Origin: Pseudomonadota bacterium
GTDB lineage: Bacteria; Myxococcota; UBA9042; PHBI01
NCBI GenBank assembly: GCA_005772945.1
Contig: SXIE01000086.1
Span: 1 to 12,517 of the forward strand
Direction of reading: 5' to 3'
Length of the DNA: 12,517 bases
Shown here: in pieces, positions 1-7,216 of the stretch
Layout: each line of letters opens with the position of its first letter
How positions within the stretch are numbered: position 1 is the stretch's first letter
Notes under the pieces: model-generated
The model's input: the letters and a program-made list of their open reading frames with translations, nothing else
Told to the model about the DNA's origin: nothing
The model's database searches: none
Translations under genes and position numbers: made by a program

Positions 1-1
1 C

Positions 2-109
2 CTCGAGAAGATCAGCTTCGGCCAGTACCTGCGCCACATCTCGGGCCCAGCCACGCTCGGCTACTTCGCGGGCGCCGCGGTCTACATCGGGTTTGCCGCC
101 GGACTGTAA
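2..109 (+). CDS. C-terminal fragment of a membrane transporter, probably NhaD-like Na+/H+ antiporter
   Basis: Only the last 35 codons are inside the window; the gene begins upstream of base 1 and stops with TAA at 107-109. The visible tail starts [20 protein letters not shown] and then becomes a hydrophobic segment ending in GFAAGL, so the protein finishes inside or just after a transmembrane helix. From family knowledge, the pattern of a short 'EKISF-x-x-YL' amphipathic stretch followed by a Gly/Ala-rich final helix recalls the C-terminus of NhaD-type Na+/H+ antiporters (ion transporter superfamily), which exchange sodium for protons across the inner membrane. With only 35 residues another ion transporter is possible. 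The next gene on the same strand starts about 80 bases later. There is no obvious terminator between them, so read-through is possible. Confidence 0.5.
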   Translation, partial: LEKISFGQYLRHISGPATLGYFAGAAVYIGFAAGL

Positions 110-188
110 TTCGCTCGCGGGCAAGCGCTCGGCGCGCTCTTCGCGAGTACGCTCGGCGCTGGCGCCCGAACGCGCTATGATCGGCCCG

Positions 189-1553
189 ATGCGAACAGAG
201 ACCGACATCTCGGGACGCTCGACGCGCGGCCACGACCCGCTGACCGTCGGCCTGCGCGTCATCGCGTGTCCCGCGCAGGGCCTGGTCGATCTCTTCGTGC
301 CGACCGAGGCCGCCCTCGTCATCGGCCGCGAGCCCGGGCCCAAGGGTTTCGCCTTCGCCGATCCGCACCTCTCCACCCGCCACGTCGCCGTCTACCCGGA
401 GGCGGACGGCTCGCTGCTCCTCCTCGATCTCGGCAGCAAGAACGGGACTTTTGTGAACGGTGTTCGCACGGCCACCGGACGCCTCCTGGAAGGCGACATC
501 GTGCGCGCGGGCGGCACGCTCCTCGCCGTCACCCATCGCCCCCATCCCGAGTTTCCCGAGAGCCCGGCCGCCCAACGCGTCGGCCGCTCGCCCCTCATCC
601 AGGCGGCCTGGGCCCAGGCCCGCGCGGGCGCAATGCACTCCATTCCGGTGCTCATCATCGGCCCGACTGGCGCCGGCAAGGAGGGCGTCGCGCGCCTGGT
701 CCACGACGCCAGCGGCCGACGTGGCCCGTTCCTCGCCGCGAACTGCGCGACGCTCGGCGGCGAGATGGCGACCGCCGCCCTGTTTGGTCACGAGCGGGGC
801 GCCTTCACCGGCGCGGCCGTCGCACGCAAAGGGCTCTTTCGCGAGGCCGTGGGCGGCACGCTCGTCCTCGACGAGATCGGCGAGATGCCGGCCGAGATCC
901 AACCGCGACTCCTGCGCGCCCTCGAGCAAGGCGAGATCACGCCCGTCGGCGCCTCGCGCCCGCTGCGCGTCGATGTGCGCGTGGTCGCCGCGACGAACGC
1001 CTCGCTGGTTACGCGCGCCGAGCACGGCGCCTTTCGCGCGGACCTCTATGCGCGTCTGGCCGGTTGGGTCATCGAGCTACCGGCGCTCGCCGCACGTCGT
1101 GAGGATGTGCTGCGCCTCGCGCGCCACTTCGCGGGTCTTTCGCCGCAGCCGCCGATCGAGGCCGCGCCACTCTTCGAGCCCGATCTCGCCGAGGCCCTGG
1201 TCCTGCACGACTGGCCCTACAATGTGCGCGAGCTTCGTCAGCTCATGGCGCGCCTTACCCTCGTCGCGACGCCACCCTACGCGCTCGCGCATCTCCCCGA
1301 GCCGCTGCGCGGACCGGCCTCGACCGCGCGGACGGCGCCGCTCTCACCGCCGACCGGCGAGCGCGACCGCCCCGGCGCCACGCCCGAGACCGCGCGCCTC
1401 GGCGCCGGCCAACGCCCGAGCAAAGAAGAGCTGGTCGCCGCGCTCGCCGCGCACGACGGCAACGTGGCGGCCGTCGGGCGCTTCTTCGGGCGTGACCGCA
1501 AGCAGGTCTACCGCTGGGCTCTCCACTACGGGATTACGCTCGTCGAGGAATGA
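189..1553 (+). CDS. FHA domain-containing sigma54-dependent transcriptional activator
   Basis: This 454-residue protein should activate sigma54 (RpoN) promoters by ATP-driven remodelling of the closed complex. An N-terminal FHA domain (about residues 20-115) shows the phosphothreonine-binding signature: GRE near 47, STRH near 62, and SKNGTFVNG near 83-91. The AAA+ domain (about 130-340) has Walker A GPTGAGKE (158-165), an intact GAFTGA sigma54-contact loop (204-209), Walker [11 protein letters not shown] (225-234), an arginine-finger region RADLYARL (283-290) and NVREL (345-349). A Fis-like helix-turn-helix lies at 411-450. It has no receiver domain, so the input is probably a Ser/Thr-phosphorylated partner, as in other myxobacterial FHA activators. 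I chose ATG 189. ATG 177 is equally possible, and neither has a clear ribosome site. A TTG at 93 would overlap the previous gene. No sigma54 promoter was found nearby, so its targets are unknown. Confidence 0.9.
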   Translation: MRTETDISGRSTRGHDPLTVGLRVIACPAQGLVDLFVPTEAALVIGREPGPKGFAFADPHLSTRHVAVYPEADGSLLLLDLGSKNGTFVNGVRTATGRLLEGDIVRAGGTLLAVTHRPHPEFPESPAAQRVGRSPLIQAAWAQARAGAMHSIPVLIIGPTGAGKEGVARLVHDASGRRGPFLAANCATLGGEMATAALFGHERGAFTGAAVARKGLFREAVGGTLVLDEIGEMPAEIQPRLLRALEQGEITPVGASRPLRVDVRVVAATNASLVTRAEHGAFRADLYARLAGWVIELPALAARREDVLRLARHFAGLSPQPPIEAAPLFEPDLAEALVLHDWPYNVRELRQLMARLTLVATPPYALAHLPEPLRGPASTARTAPLSPPTGERDRPGATPETARLGAGQRPSKEELVAALAAHDGNVAAVGRFFGRDRKQVYRWALHYGITLVEE

Positions 1554-1581
1554 GGTCGGGGTGACACGCGGTCTCGGCCCG

Positions 1582-1599
1582 GTCACCCGGGTGACTTTT
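1582..1599 (+). terminator. Palindrome plus T4 between convergent genes, possible terminator
   Basis: GTCACCCGGGTGAC (1582-1595) is a perfect 14-bp palindrome followed by TTTT (1596-1599). It lies 28 bases after the stop of the sigma54 activator and about 40 bases beyond the stop of the opposing gene. As RNA it would give a 5-bp stem with a CCGG loop, short for an intrinsic terminator. The same arm, GGGTGAC, also occurs at 1559-1565, so a longer-range hairpin with 1582-1588 could form instead. Placement between two convergent ends supports a termination role, but the stem is weak and the call is inference. Confidence 0.4.
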
Positions 1600-1639
1600 C
1601 CGAGGTTCCCGGCTTTTCATGCGCTCCCGCGGGCCTCGG

Positions 1640-4600
1640 CTACTCGTCCAGAATGTCCATCCCGCCGGCCGTTCCGGTGAGGATCTCGAGCCGCTGGTCG
1701 TTGTCGATGTCTGCAAACACGACGCTGTAGATCTTGTCCGAGCGCCGCACGAGATTCCCAGCCGCAAACGGCTCCGGATTGGGCTCATAGATCGAGCTCG
1801 CGGCGCTCCAGCCGGGGTTGAGCCACAGGCGCGTGGGCTCCACCTGCCGGTAGCGACGGCGCGTCATCGTGATCTGGGTGAGCAGCGGCTTGTCTGCCTG
1901 GGTGGCATAGTTCTCGGGCATGTCGCCGGTGGTGTAGCCCGCGACCACCAGGTCGAGGTCACCGTCGCGATCGACGTCACCAAGGTCGAGGCTCAGCAGG
2001 AGCGAGCTCCGCTGGTCGGCCTGCGCCAGGGCGACAGGCTGCGCCTTCTTCTCGAAGCGCCCGGTGAACGGGTTGAAGAGGTAGACGAAGAGCTTGGCCT
2101 CGGGGCGAACCGAGGTCTCGATGTAGCCGCGCTGGTCGCAGCGTCCGACGTGGTTGAGACCGAGCTTGGCGCAGGCTGGGGGGCTGTACCACGCGGCGGC
2201 GTCCGGCGCCGGCGCGTTCGGGTTGTTGGGCGTCGTTGGCGTGTAATTGGTCCCGCTCGCGGCTGTGCCGCAACAGCTGGGGTCGGTCTCCACCGACACG
2301 GTCTGGCCCTGGAGTCCGGCCGGATTGGTCGCCCGGCAGCGCCACGGATAGCAAGTCGCGACGTGAGTGCAGACCGGAAACGGGACCTCGTCCGCGATCG
2401 CGTCGGTGGGGTCGTTGTTGTCGACGACGACGCCGTCGCGGTTGAGATCGGGCGGCTTGGTCAGATGGCAGTCGCTCGACAGCACGCTCAGCGTGCCATC
2501 GAGCCCGGGCTGCAACGCATCGTCGGCGCTCGTCGCCACGACGAAGTCCGGATAGCCGTCGCCATTGAGGTCCCCTTGCTTGGCGGCGCTCAGCCCGTAG
2601 AACAGCGAGGCGGTGTCGCCGTCGTCGCGCGTCGGGACCGCGTCGGCGCGCGCCGGAAAGGACCAGCCGTCGTACCAGACCTCGTTTTGCGCGTTGGCGC
2701 AGACCTTGGCGTCCGGCTGGCTGTTGATGGCGACGCAGTTGGGGAGTGTCGCGGGGCAGCAAGTCTGGCCCGCCGCGCAGCTCGCCGCGTAGCCGCTCGT
2801 GCAGAAGGCCCAGGCGTGCGGGAGCACGGTCGAGATCTGGTTGACGAAGAGCTGGTCATACGCGCCGGTGAAGGTGCTGCTCGGGACCGCCAGGGCGACG
2901 ATGTCGGGCTTCCTCGGGGTCGCGAAGTTCCCCTCGTCGAAGTAGCCGGCCAAGAGGAGATGGGTGCGGTTGTTGTGACCGCGGCCCGAGCCCGGCGCCG
3001 CCTCGGTTCGGCTCGGGAAAATGCTCCCGATCCGGAGGTCGTCGCGCGCCGAGAGGAAGCCGGTACGCGGGCACCAGGGCGCGCTCCCCGAGGCGCAGCC
3101 ACTCAGGCCGGTTGCGCTGGCCCCGGGGTTGTAGAACAGGATGTCGTTACGTCCCTTGCGGATGCCGATCGCGAGGTCCTGATAGCCGTTGCCGTCAAAG
3201 TCCGCGACCTGCAGGGACTTGCCGCCGCAGCGCAGGTTGCCGTCGCCGGGGAGGCCGTCGACCGCATCGTCGATCTCGCGGTCCCGGTCGGTGTCGACGA
3301 TGTTCGGCGTGCAGGATGGCAGCGCGGGGCCGCCGTTGATGCTGCCGCCGTAGGTGTAGTAGAGGGGCAAGAGGTCTTGGCGGAGCTCGAAGGCGAGGGT
3401 CCCGTTGCCGCTCTCCATGAGCAGGTTCTTGTAGACCAGCATCGGGCCGCTCGAGGACGCGACGATATCGAGGTCGCCGTCGCGGTCCATGTCGAACGCG
3501 ACCGCGCCGTGGATGAAGTAGTACGGCTCGAGGCCCGTGGCCTGGTCGCGGTTGTTCTTGTTCTGGAGCACACCCTGGGCGTTCGTCGCGGTCGCCGGGT
3601 GGGCGGGGATGAGGTGGCTCGCGTCGAACAGACGGGTGCCGTTGTTCAAGTAGAGCTTCGGGGCGGGCTTGTCGGAGACGGTGTCGGACCAGGTGCCGAC
3701 GAAGACGTCCAGGCGACCGTCATTGTCGAAGTCGGCAGGGATGGGGCGGCTCAGGTTCTGGCGGGTGATCGGGGCGCGCGCGCGCATTGCGACAGTGCCT
3801 GTGCCGGTGGCGAAGTAGGTCCGGTTCGTGAGGCCGTTCATGATGTGAAGGTCGTCGAGCCCATCGAAGTCGGTGTCGAGCGCGGCGATGTCGGCGTCGG
3901 TCGGGTCGGTGTCATCGGAATGTGGGATGGGGATGGCCGCGAGTCCGCCTGTCACGCGGGTGACGCGCAGTGGGGTCTTCTCGGCCGCGACCGGGGTCGT
4001 CGGGGTGTAGGTGACGATCGAGAGCTCGCCGGCGCGCAGCGTGGCGGTGGTGGCGCGCTTGACGTACGTGTAGAGGTTGGAAAATGGCGCGGGCGCGGCC
4101 TGCTCGGCGCCAAAGGTCCCGTTCGCGTTCACGGGGAGCACGATCTTGCGCGCGTAGTCGTGGGTGACGGTGTTGCAGGCGGCGTCGGCGGGGTTCCGGT
4201 AGCAGGCCGCAAAGGTGGTCTCGGCGCCGCGCTCGGGTCCACCGAAGATGAGCAGATCGAGGTTCGCGTCGCCAACGAGATCGACCGCTAGGATGGAGGT
4301 CGCGCTGACGGTGGTCGGCAGGTGGAGGCGGTCGCGAAACTTGCACGACAGCCGCTGGTACCCGGCCGCGCAATCGGCCGCGTTCTTGGGCTCGCCGTCC
4401 TCGCAGATCTGGTTGTTCGCGGCCGGGCAGGTCGCCGCCTCGGGGTTGAGGCCGTAGACGTGCAGGTAGCGGTTCCCGTTCGGTGCGCCCTGCCGGTTTC
4501 CGGGTCGCGCATCGGCCGCGGCGACCTCGACGCCCGGCGAGTTCGGGAGGACGTTCGCGGCTAGGGCCGCTGCGGTGATCGCGGCGTCGTTGACGACGTC

Positions 4601-5704
4601 GTAGCGATCGACGATGTGGCGCTTGAAGGGCGGGGAAGGCGGGGCCGGGACGACGCCACTCGGGATCCAGCCGCTCCGGTCTGTCGCGCCGTTGATGGTC
4701 AAGTTCTCGAAGACGAGGTTGAGTCCGGCGCGCGCCACGAACAGGTCGTCATCGCCGTCGGCGTCCATGTCGGCGAAGACGACGCTGAGCGCCTTCTCGG
4801 CGATCTCGATCCCGACCGTCGTCGAGTTGTTGAAGAACGTCGCGAGCTCCTCGCCGTTGTTGTCGACGCCGGTGAAGTTCGCGGTGACCAGGGTGTTCGC
4901 GTTGAACGGAGCTGGGTCGAAGCGGTTCTTGACGCGGTTCCAGATGAAGGCGAGCGCGCGGACCTTGGGCTGCTCGTCGCGGATGTAGAGGAGGTCGGGC
5001 TGCTCGTCGTTGTTGAGGTCCCCGAAGAAGACCCGGCCGGTCTCGCGGGCGACGCCCACTTCGGCGGGGAGGAACAGAGTCGTCGCGTCGGCCCACGTGT
5101 CGCCGGCCCGCACGAAGAGCTTGATTCCGGGCCCCTCGAACATCGGCGCGGTCACCAGGAAGTGGTAGTCGGCCACGCGCGCCATGGCCGAGCCGGTGCT
5201 GGTGAGATAGGATGGCTCGAGCCCCTCGCCGGCGGTGCGGACGTTGAACACGCGGGGACAGACGTCGGCTTTGTCGGCGCAGCAGTCGCCGTTGGTGCTG
5301 CACGTGTCGTCGCACGAGCAGCTTCCGTCGGGCGAGGTGCCGCCGCAGCTGTCGGCGCACGAAGCGCCGGGAGCAGGACACGCGGTGGCGATATCGGGGC
5401 AGCAGTCGCCAAAGACGGTGCAGACGGCATCGCAGTAGCAGTTGCCCTGCGGGGTCGGGGCGCCGCATTGGCCCGAGCACGACCCACACGGGGGAAGCGG
5501 TGCGTCGCCGCAGAAGAGGAGCCCGCGCTCGACCGAAGCCGGCTCGACCGTGGGCGGCGATTCGGTCCAGGTTGGAAGATCGACGGCGTCGCAGCCGCCC
5601 GCGAGAGCGAAGGCGAAGAGGCTCGCGAGGGTCACGCGCCGGGCGCGCCGGGCGAGCCGGGCGAGCCGGGAAAGCCGGGGTCGTTTCGAGCGTCGTGCGT
5701 TCAC
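1640..5704 (-). CDS. Large secreted FG-GAP/VCBS repeat protein with two somatomedin-B-like Cys modules, probable lipoprotein
   Basis: This protein of about 1,354 residues is exported and probably surface-anchored; its ligand is unknown. The N-terminus is a very Arg-rich stretch with RLA repeats, a short hydrophobic core (VTLASLFAFALAGGC) and a possible lipidated Cys at 38. The lipobox is imperfect because Ala sits at -3. Two tandem Cys-rich modules at about 73-109 and 116-149 share the spacing C-x-C-D-x-x-C, then G-D-C-C, as in somatomedin-B domains. The rest carries many Asp-rich Ca-binding loops of the FG-GAP/VCBS type, for example FADMDADGDDDLFVA, PADFDNDGRLDVFVG, AFDMDRDGDLDIVAS, VADFDGNGYQDLAIG, QGDLNGDGYPDFVVA, DVDRDGDLDLVVAG and FADIDNDQRLEILTG. 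These suggest one or more beta-propellers like those of integrin alpha chains. Extra Cys clusters occur in the last third. GTG 5704 is preferred over ATG 5716 because GGAGG precedes it by five bases. Architecture is clear; function is not. Confidence 0.88.
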   Translation of the reverse strand: MNARRSKRPRLSRLARLARRARRVTLASLFAFALAGGCDAVDLPTWTESPPTVEPASVERGLLFCGDAPLPPCGSCSGQCGAPTPQGNCYCDAVCTVFGDCCPDIATACPAPGASCADSCGGTSPDGSCSCDDTCSTNGDCCADKADVCPRVFNVRTAGEGLEPSYLTSTGSAMARVADYHFLVTAPMFEGPGIKLFVRAGDTWADATTLFLPAEVGVARETGRVFFGDLNNDEQPDLLYIRDEQPKVRALAFIWNRVKNRFDPAPFNANTLVTANFTGVDNNGEELATFFNNSTTVGIEIAEKALSVVFADMDADGDDDLFVARAGLNLVFENLTINGATDRSGWIPSGVVPAPPSPPFKRHIVDRYDVVNDAAITAAALAANVLPNSPGVEVAAADARPGNRQGAPNGNRYLHVYGLNPEAATCPAANNQICEDGEPKNAADCAAGYQRLSCKFRDRLHLPTTVSATSILAVDLVGDANLDLLIFGGPERGAETTFAACYRNPADAACNTVTHDYARKIVLPVNANGTFGAEQAAPAPFSNLYTYVKRATTATLRAGELSIVTYTPTTPVAAEKTPLRVTRVTGGLAAIPIPHSDDTDPTDADIAALDTDFDGLDDLHIMNGLTNRTYFATGTGTVAMRARAPITRQNLSRPIPADFDNDGRLDVFVGTWSDTVSDKPAPKLYLNNGTRLFDASHLIPAHPATATNAQGVLQNKNNRDQATGLEPYYFIHGAVAFDMDRDGDLDIVASSSGPMLVYKNLLMESGNGTLAFELRQDLLPLYYTYGGSINGGPALPSCTPNIVDTDRDREIDDAVDGLPGDGNLRCGGKSLQVADFDGNGYQDLAIGIRKGRNDILFYNPGASATGLSGCASGSAPWCPRTGFLSARDDLRIGSIFPSRTEAAPGSGRGHNNRTHLLLAGYFDEGNFATPRKPDIVALAVPSSTFTGAYDQLFVNQISTVLPHAWAFCTSGYAASCAAGQTCCPATLPNCVAINSQPDAKVCANAQNEVWYDGWSFPARADAVPTRDDGDTASLFYGLSAAKQGDLNGDGYPDFVVATSADDALQPGLDGTLSVLSSDCHLTKPPDLNRDGVVVDNNDPTDAIADEVPFPVCTHVATCYPWRCRATNPAGLQGQTVSVETDPSCCGTAASGTNYTPTTPNNPNAPAPDAAAWYSPPACAKLGLNHVGRCDQRGYIETSVRPEAKLFVYLFNPFTGRFEKKAQPVALAQADQRSSLLLSLDLGDVDRDGDLDLVVAGYTTGDMPENYATQADKPLLTQITMTRRRYRQVEPTRLWLNPGWSAASSIYEPNPEPFAAGNLVRRSDKIYSVVFADIDNDQRLEILTGTAGGMDILDE
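5641..5676 (-). repeat. 9-bp tandem repeat (4 units) in the signal-peptide coding region
   Basis: Four head-to-tail 9-bp units on the plus strand read GGGCGCGCC, GGGCGAGCC, GGGCGAGCC and GGGAAAGCC. They lie in frame within the start of the long minus-strand gene and encode the RLA-type triplets of its basic n-region. Unit-number changes would lengthen or shorten the positive region before the hydrophobic core without breaking the frame. Confidence 0.7.
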
Positions 5705-5709
5705 AGGAG

Positions 5710-5714
5710 CCTCC
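5710..5714 (-). promoter_or_regulatory. Shine-Dalgarno GGAGG deciding a GTG start
   Basis: On the minus strand, GGAGG occupies 5714-5710, followed by CTCCT and then GTG at 5704-5702. Five bases is good spacing for a ribosome binding site. The ATG at 5716-5714 overlaps this GGAGG and has no such site of its own. This favours translation of the long secreted protein from the GTG, shortening it by four residues. Confidence 0.6.
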
Positions 5715-5857
5715 ATGCCGAGCGCCGGATAGATCGCGGCGGTGCGCGGTCGGTTGAACGGTTGGAATCAGGGTGACGGGCGGGCGCGCCTTGCGGTGCG
5801 CTTGCTGGAGTCGCACGATGCGCCGGGCCCGCGCGTGCTCGCATCTCAATGCGTCTC

Positions 5858-5886
5858 AAACGGCGCGCGAGCCCGGATTGCCTGGG
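5858..5886. repeat. 29-bp dispersed intergenic repeat, copy 1
   Basis: The first 19 bases, AAACGGCGCGCGAGCCCGG, are identical to those at 8982-9000. The next ten are ATTGCCTGGG here and TTTGACTGGG in copy 2, giving 27 of 29 matches. Both copies are in the same orientation and both lie between genes. Flanks outside the 29 bases diverge, which argues for a discrete element rather than a large duplication. On the minus strand this copy directly follows the tRNA-T-arm-like sequence. Confidence 0.65.
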
Positions 5887-6025
5887 GTTCGGACCAGCGA
5901 CCCGTCGGTTCGCGAGCGGCTGCAAACCGAATGGGTTGACCAGCCTCGGGGTCGGCGGTCTTCTGTCGAGCCCGCGCGTCGTGCGCGCCTGTTTCCTACG
6001 ACCCCGCCTGCCCCCACGGAGTTTC

Positions 6026-7216
6026 ATGCGCACGCAGCTCGTGACCGCCCTCGCCTCCCTGACCGCTATCGCCTGCGGCCCGACCTCCGGCCCGACCCCC
6101 AATCCAGCGACCGCCGGGACCAGCTCGACGATGGCCACGGCGGCGCCCGAGGCGCCCCCGACCGTTCCCAAACCCAAGCCCAAGCCACTCGGCCCGAGCG
6201 CCTACCTCATCGACGCCGAGGGCAGCGTCATGGTCGTCGGCGCGCACGGCGCGACCAAGCTCACGCAGGCCGCGCTCGCCGAGCCGGCGCCGGTCTACCT
6301 CATCACGAACAAGTCGCTGCGACGCATCGACCAGAATGGCGCCGATCTCGAGGCCTCCGTCGGCATCACGCTGGCCGGCGTGGCCACCGCGGCCGACGGA
6401 AGCGCGTACGCCTACGGCAACGACGGCTTCATGTTCCGGCGCGCGGGGGCGGCGTGGACTCCGGTTGCCTCCCCGATGGCGGCCCGCAGCGGCCCGATCG
6501 ACCTCGCGCTCACGGCCGCCGGAGACGCCGTCGCCATCAGCCGCTACGCCGTCATGGCAGGTCGCGACGGCGCGTTCACGCCGCTGGAGGTCCTACCCGC
6601 CAAGGCGCTCCCGACGTCGGTGACGGTCGCGAGCGATGGCACGTTCTACGTCGCCACGGAGGACAAGACGGTCTACCGCCTCGTCGCGGGCAAGGCGAAC
6701 CGCGTCTTCAAGGCGCCGGTCCGCCCGTCGCTCATCGGCGCCGCCGCGGACGGGACCCTCTTCGTGGCCGACGCCGACGATGGCATCGTCGTCCGCGACC
6801 CCAAGGGCGCCCTCGAGCGCTTCGAGATCGACGGCCCGGACCCCTTGCCAGGCGCCCCGATGGACCTGGCGGTGGACGCCGACGGCCGCGCCTGGGTCGC
6901 ATGCCGCCAGGGTCTGGCGGTCCTCGATCACGGCGCCCTGCGCACCTTCCCGAACCACGCGGCCGGCAACCTGCGCGGCACCTGGAAGCGGATCGCGCTG
7001 AGCACCGTGGCGCCCGCGCTCCCCCCGGCGAGCGAGTGGTCGGTCGTCGTCGGCCGCGTCCTGCGCCGGGGAAAACCGGTGGCGGGTGCGACCGTCACCG
7101 TGACCGACGTGGACCATACGATGCGACGCAGGGGCACCACCGATTCGCAGGGAAGGTTCAAGGTCAGCGGCGTCCCCGCCATGAAGATCCGACGCTTACC
7201 TCCGAGCCGGCCGTGA
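6026..7216 (+). CDS. Lipoprotein with beta-propeller-like domain and truncated CarboxypepD_reg-like end
   Basis: This is a 396-residue predicted lipoprotein. ATG 6026 is supported by GGAG at 6018-6021 and by the signal peptide it opens: MRTQLVTALASLTAIAC, with Cys17 as the likely lipidation site although Ala rather than Leu sits at -3. A Pro/Thr/Ala linker with PKPKPKP (about 18-55) precedes short repeats at about 60-320 such as ATAADGSAYAYGNDG, TVASDGTFYVATEDKTVYRL, GAAADGTLFVADADDG and DLAVDADGRAWVA. These resemble NHL or SMP-30 propeller blades. Residues 339-385 match the start of a carboxypeptidase-regulatory-like beta-sandwich (VVVGRVLRRGKPVAGATVTV, then TTDSQGRFKVSGVPA). That fold normally runs another 15-25 residues, but here it turns into the basic tail MKIRRLPPSRP and stops, which suggests a frameshift or deletion at about 7185-7200. 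The stop TGA overlaps the next gene's GTG. Function is unknown; it is likely exposed on the envelope. Confidence 0.75.
   Translation: MRTQLVTALASLTAIACGPTSGPTPNPATAGTSSTMATAAPEAPPTVPKPKPKPLGPSAYLIDAEGSVMVVGAHGATKLTQAALAEPAPVYLITNKSLRRIDQNGADLEASVGITLAGVATAADGSAYAYGNDGFMFRRAGAAWTPVASPMAARSGPIDLALTAAGDAVAISRYAVMAGRDGAFTPLEVLPAKALPTSVTVASDGTFYVATEDKTVYRLVAGKANRVFKAPVRPSLIGAAADGTLFVADADDGIVVRDPKGALERFEIDGPDPLPGAPMDLAVDADGRAWVACRQGLAVLDHGALRTFPNHAAGNLRGTWKRIALSTVAPALPPASEWSVVVGRVLRRGKPVAGATVTVTDVDHTMRRRGTTDSQGRFKVSGVPAMKIRRLPPSRP

Larger units (their letters stand above)
5705..6025. other. Divergent intergenic region with repeat copy and tRNA-like remnant
   Basis: These 321 bases separate the divergent starts at 5704 (minus) and 6026 (plus), so both promoters should lie here. 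I could not identify a convincing -35/-10 pair for either. The region contains one copy of the 29-bp dispersed repeat (5858-5886). Next to it, read on the minus strand, is a stretch (5903-5880) resembling a tRNA variable loop and T-arm (GGGTCGCTGGTCCGAACCCC). Beside that is an inverted repeat TCGGTT (5905-5910) / AACCGA (5925-5930). No complete cloverleaf can be folded. Plus-strand frames open through this stretch lack coding character and would place extra residues before a proper signal peptide, so I treat the region as non-coding. Confidence 0.55.

Noticed and set aside
1619..4291. An 890-codon plus-strand open frame opposite the large secreted protein.
   Set aside because: It is an antisense shadow of a GC-rich gene: its translation is a monotonous Val/Ala/Gly/Arg/Asp mix with no domains, while the minus strand shows a signal peptide, Cys modules and FG-GAP loops.
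4616..5776. A 386-codon plus-strand open frame antisense to the N-terminal part of the secreted protein.
   Set aside because: Low-complexity Ala/Gly/Arg/Val composition without motifs. It runs across the true start of the opposite gene and has no ribosome site.
5880..5960. A functional tRNA gene on the minus strand.
   Set aside because: Only T-arm-like and anticodon-arm-like fragments are visible. The acceptor strands do not pair, the T-loop has TCC instead of TTC, and no cloverleaf closes.
5849..6025. An in-frame upstream extension (ATG 5849) of the 6026 lipoprotein.
   Set aside because: It would put 59 Arg/Pro-rich residues before a good lipoprotein signal peptide and would run through the intergenic repeat. 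GGAG lies just before ATG 6026.
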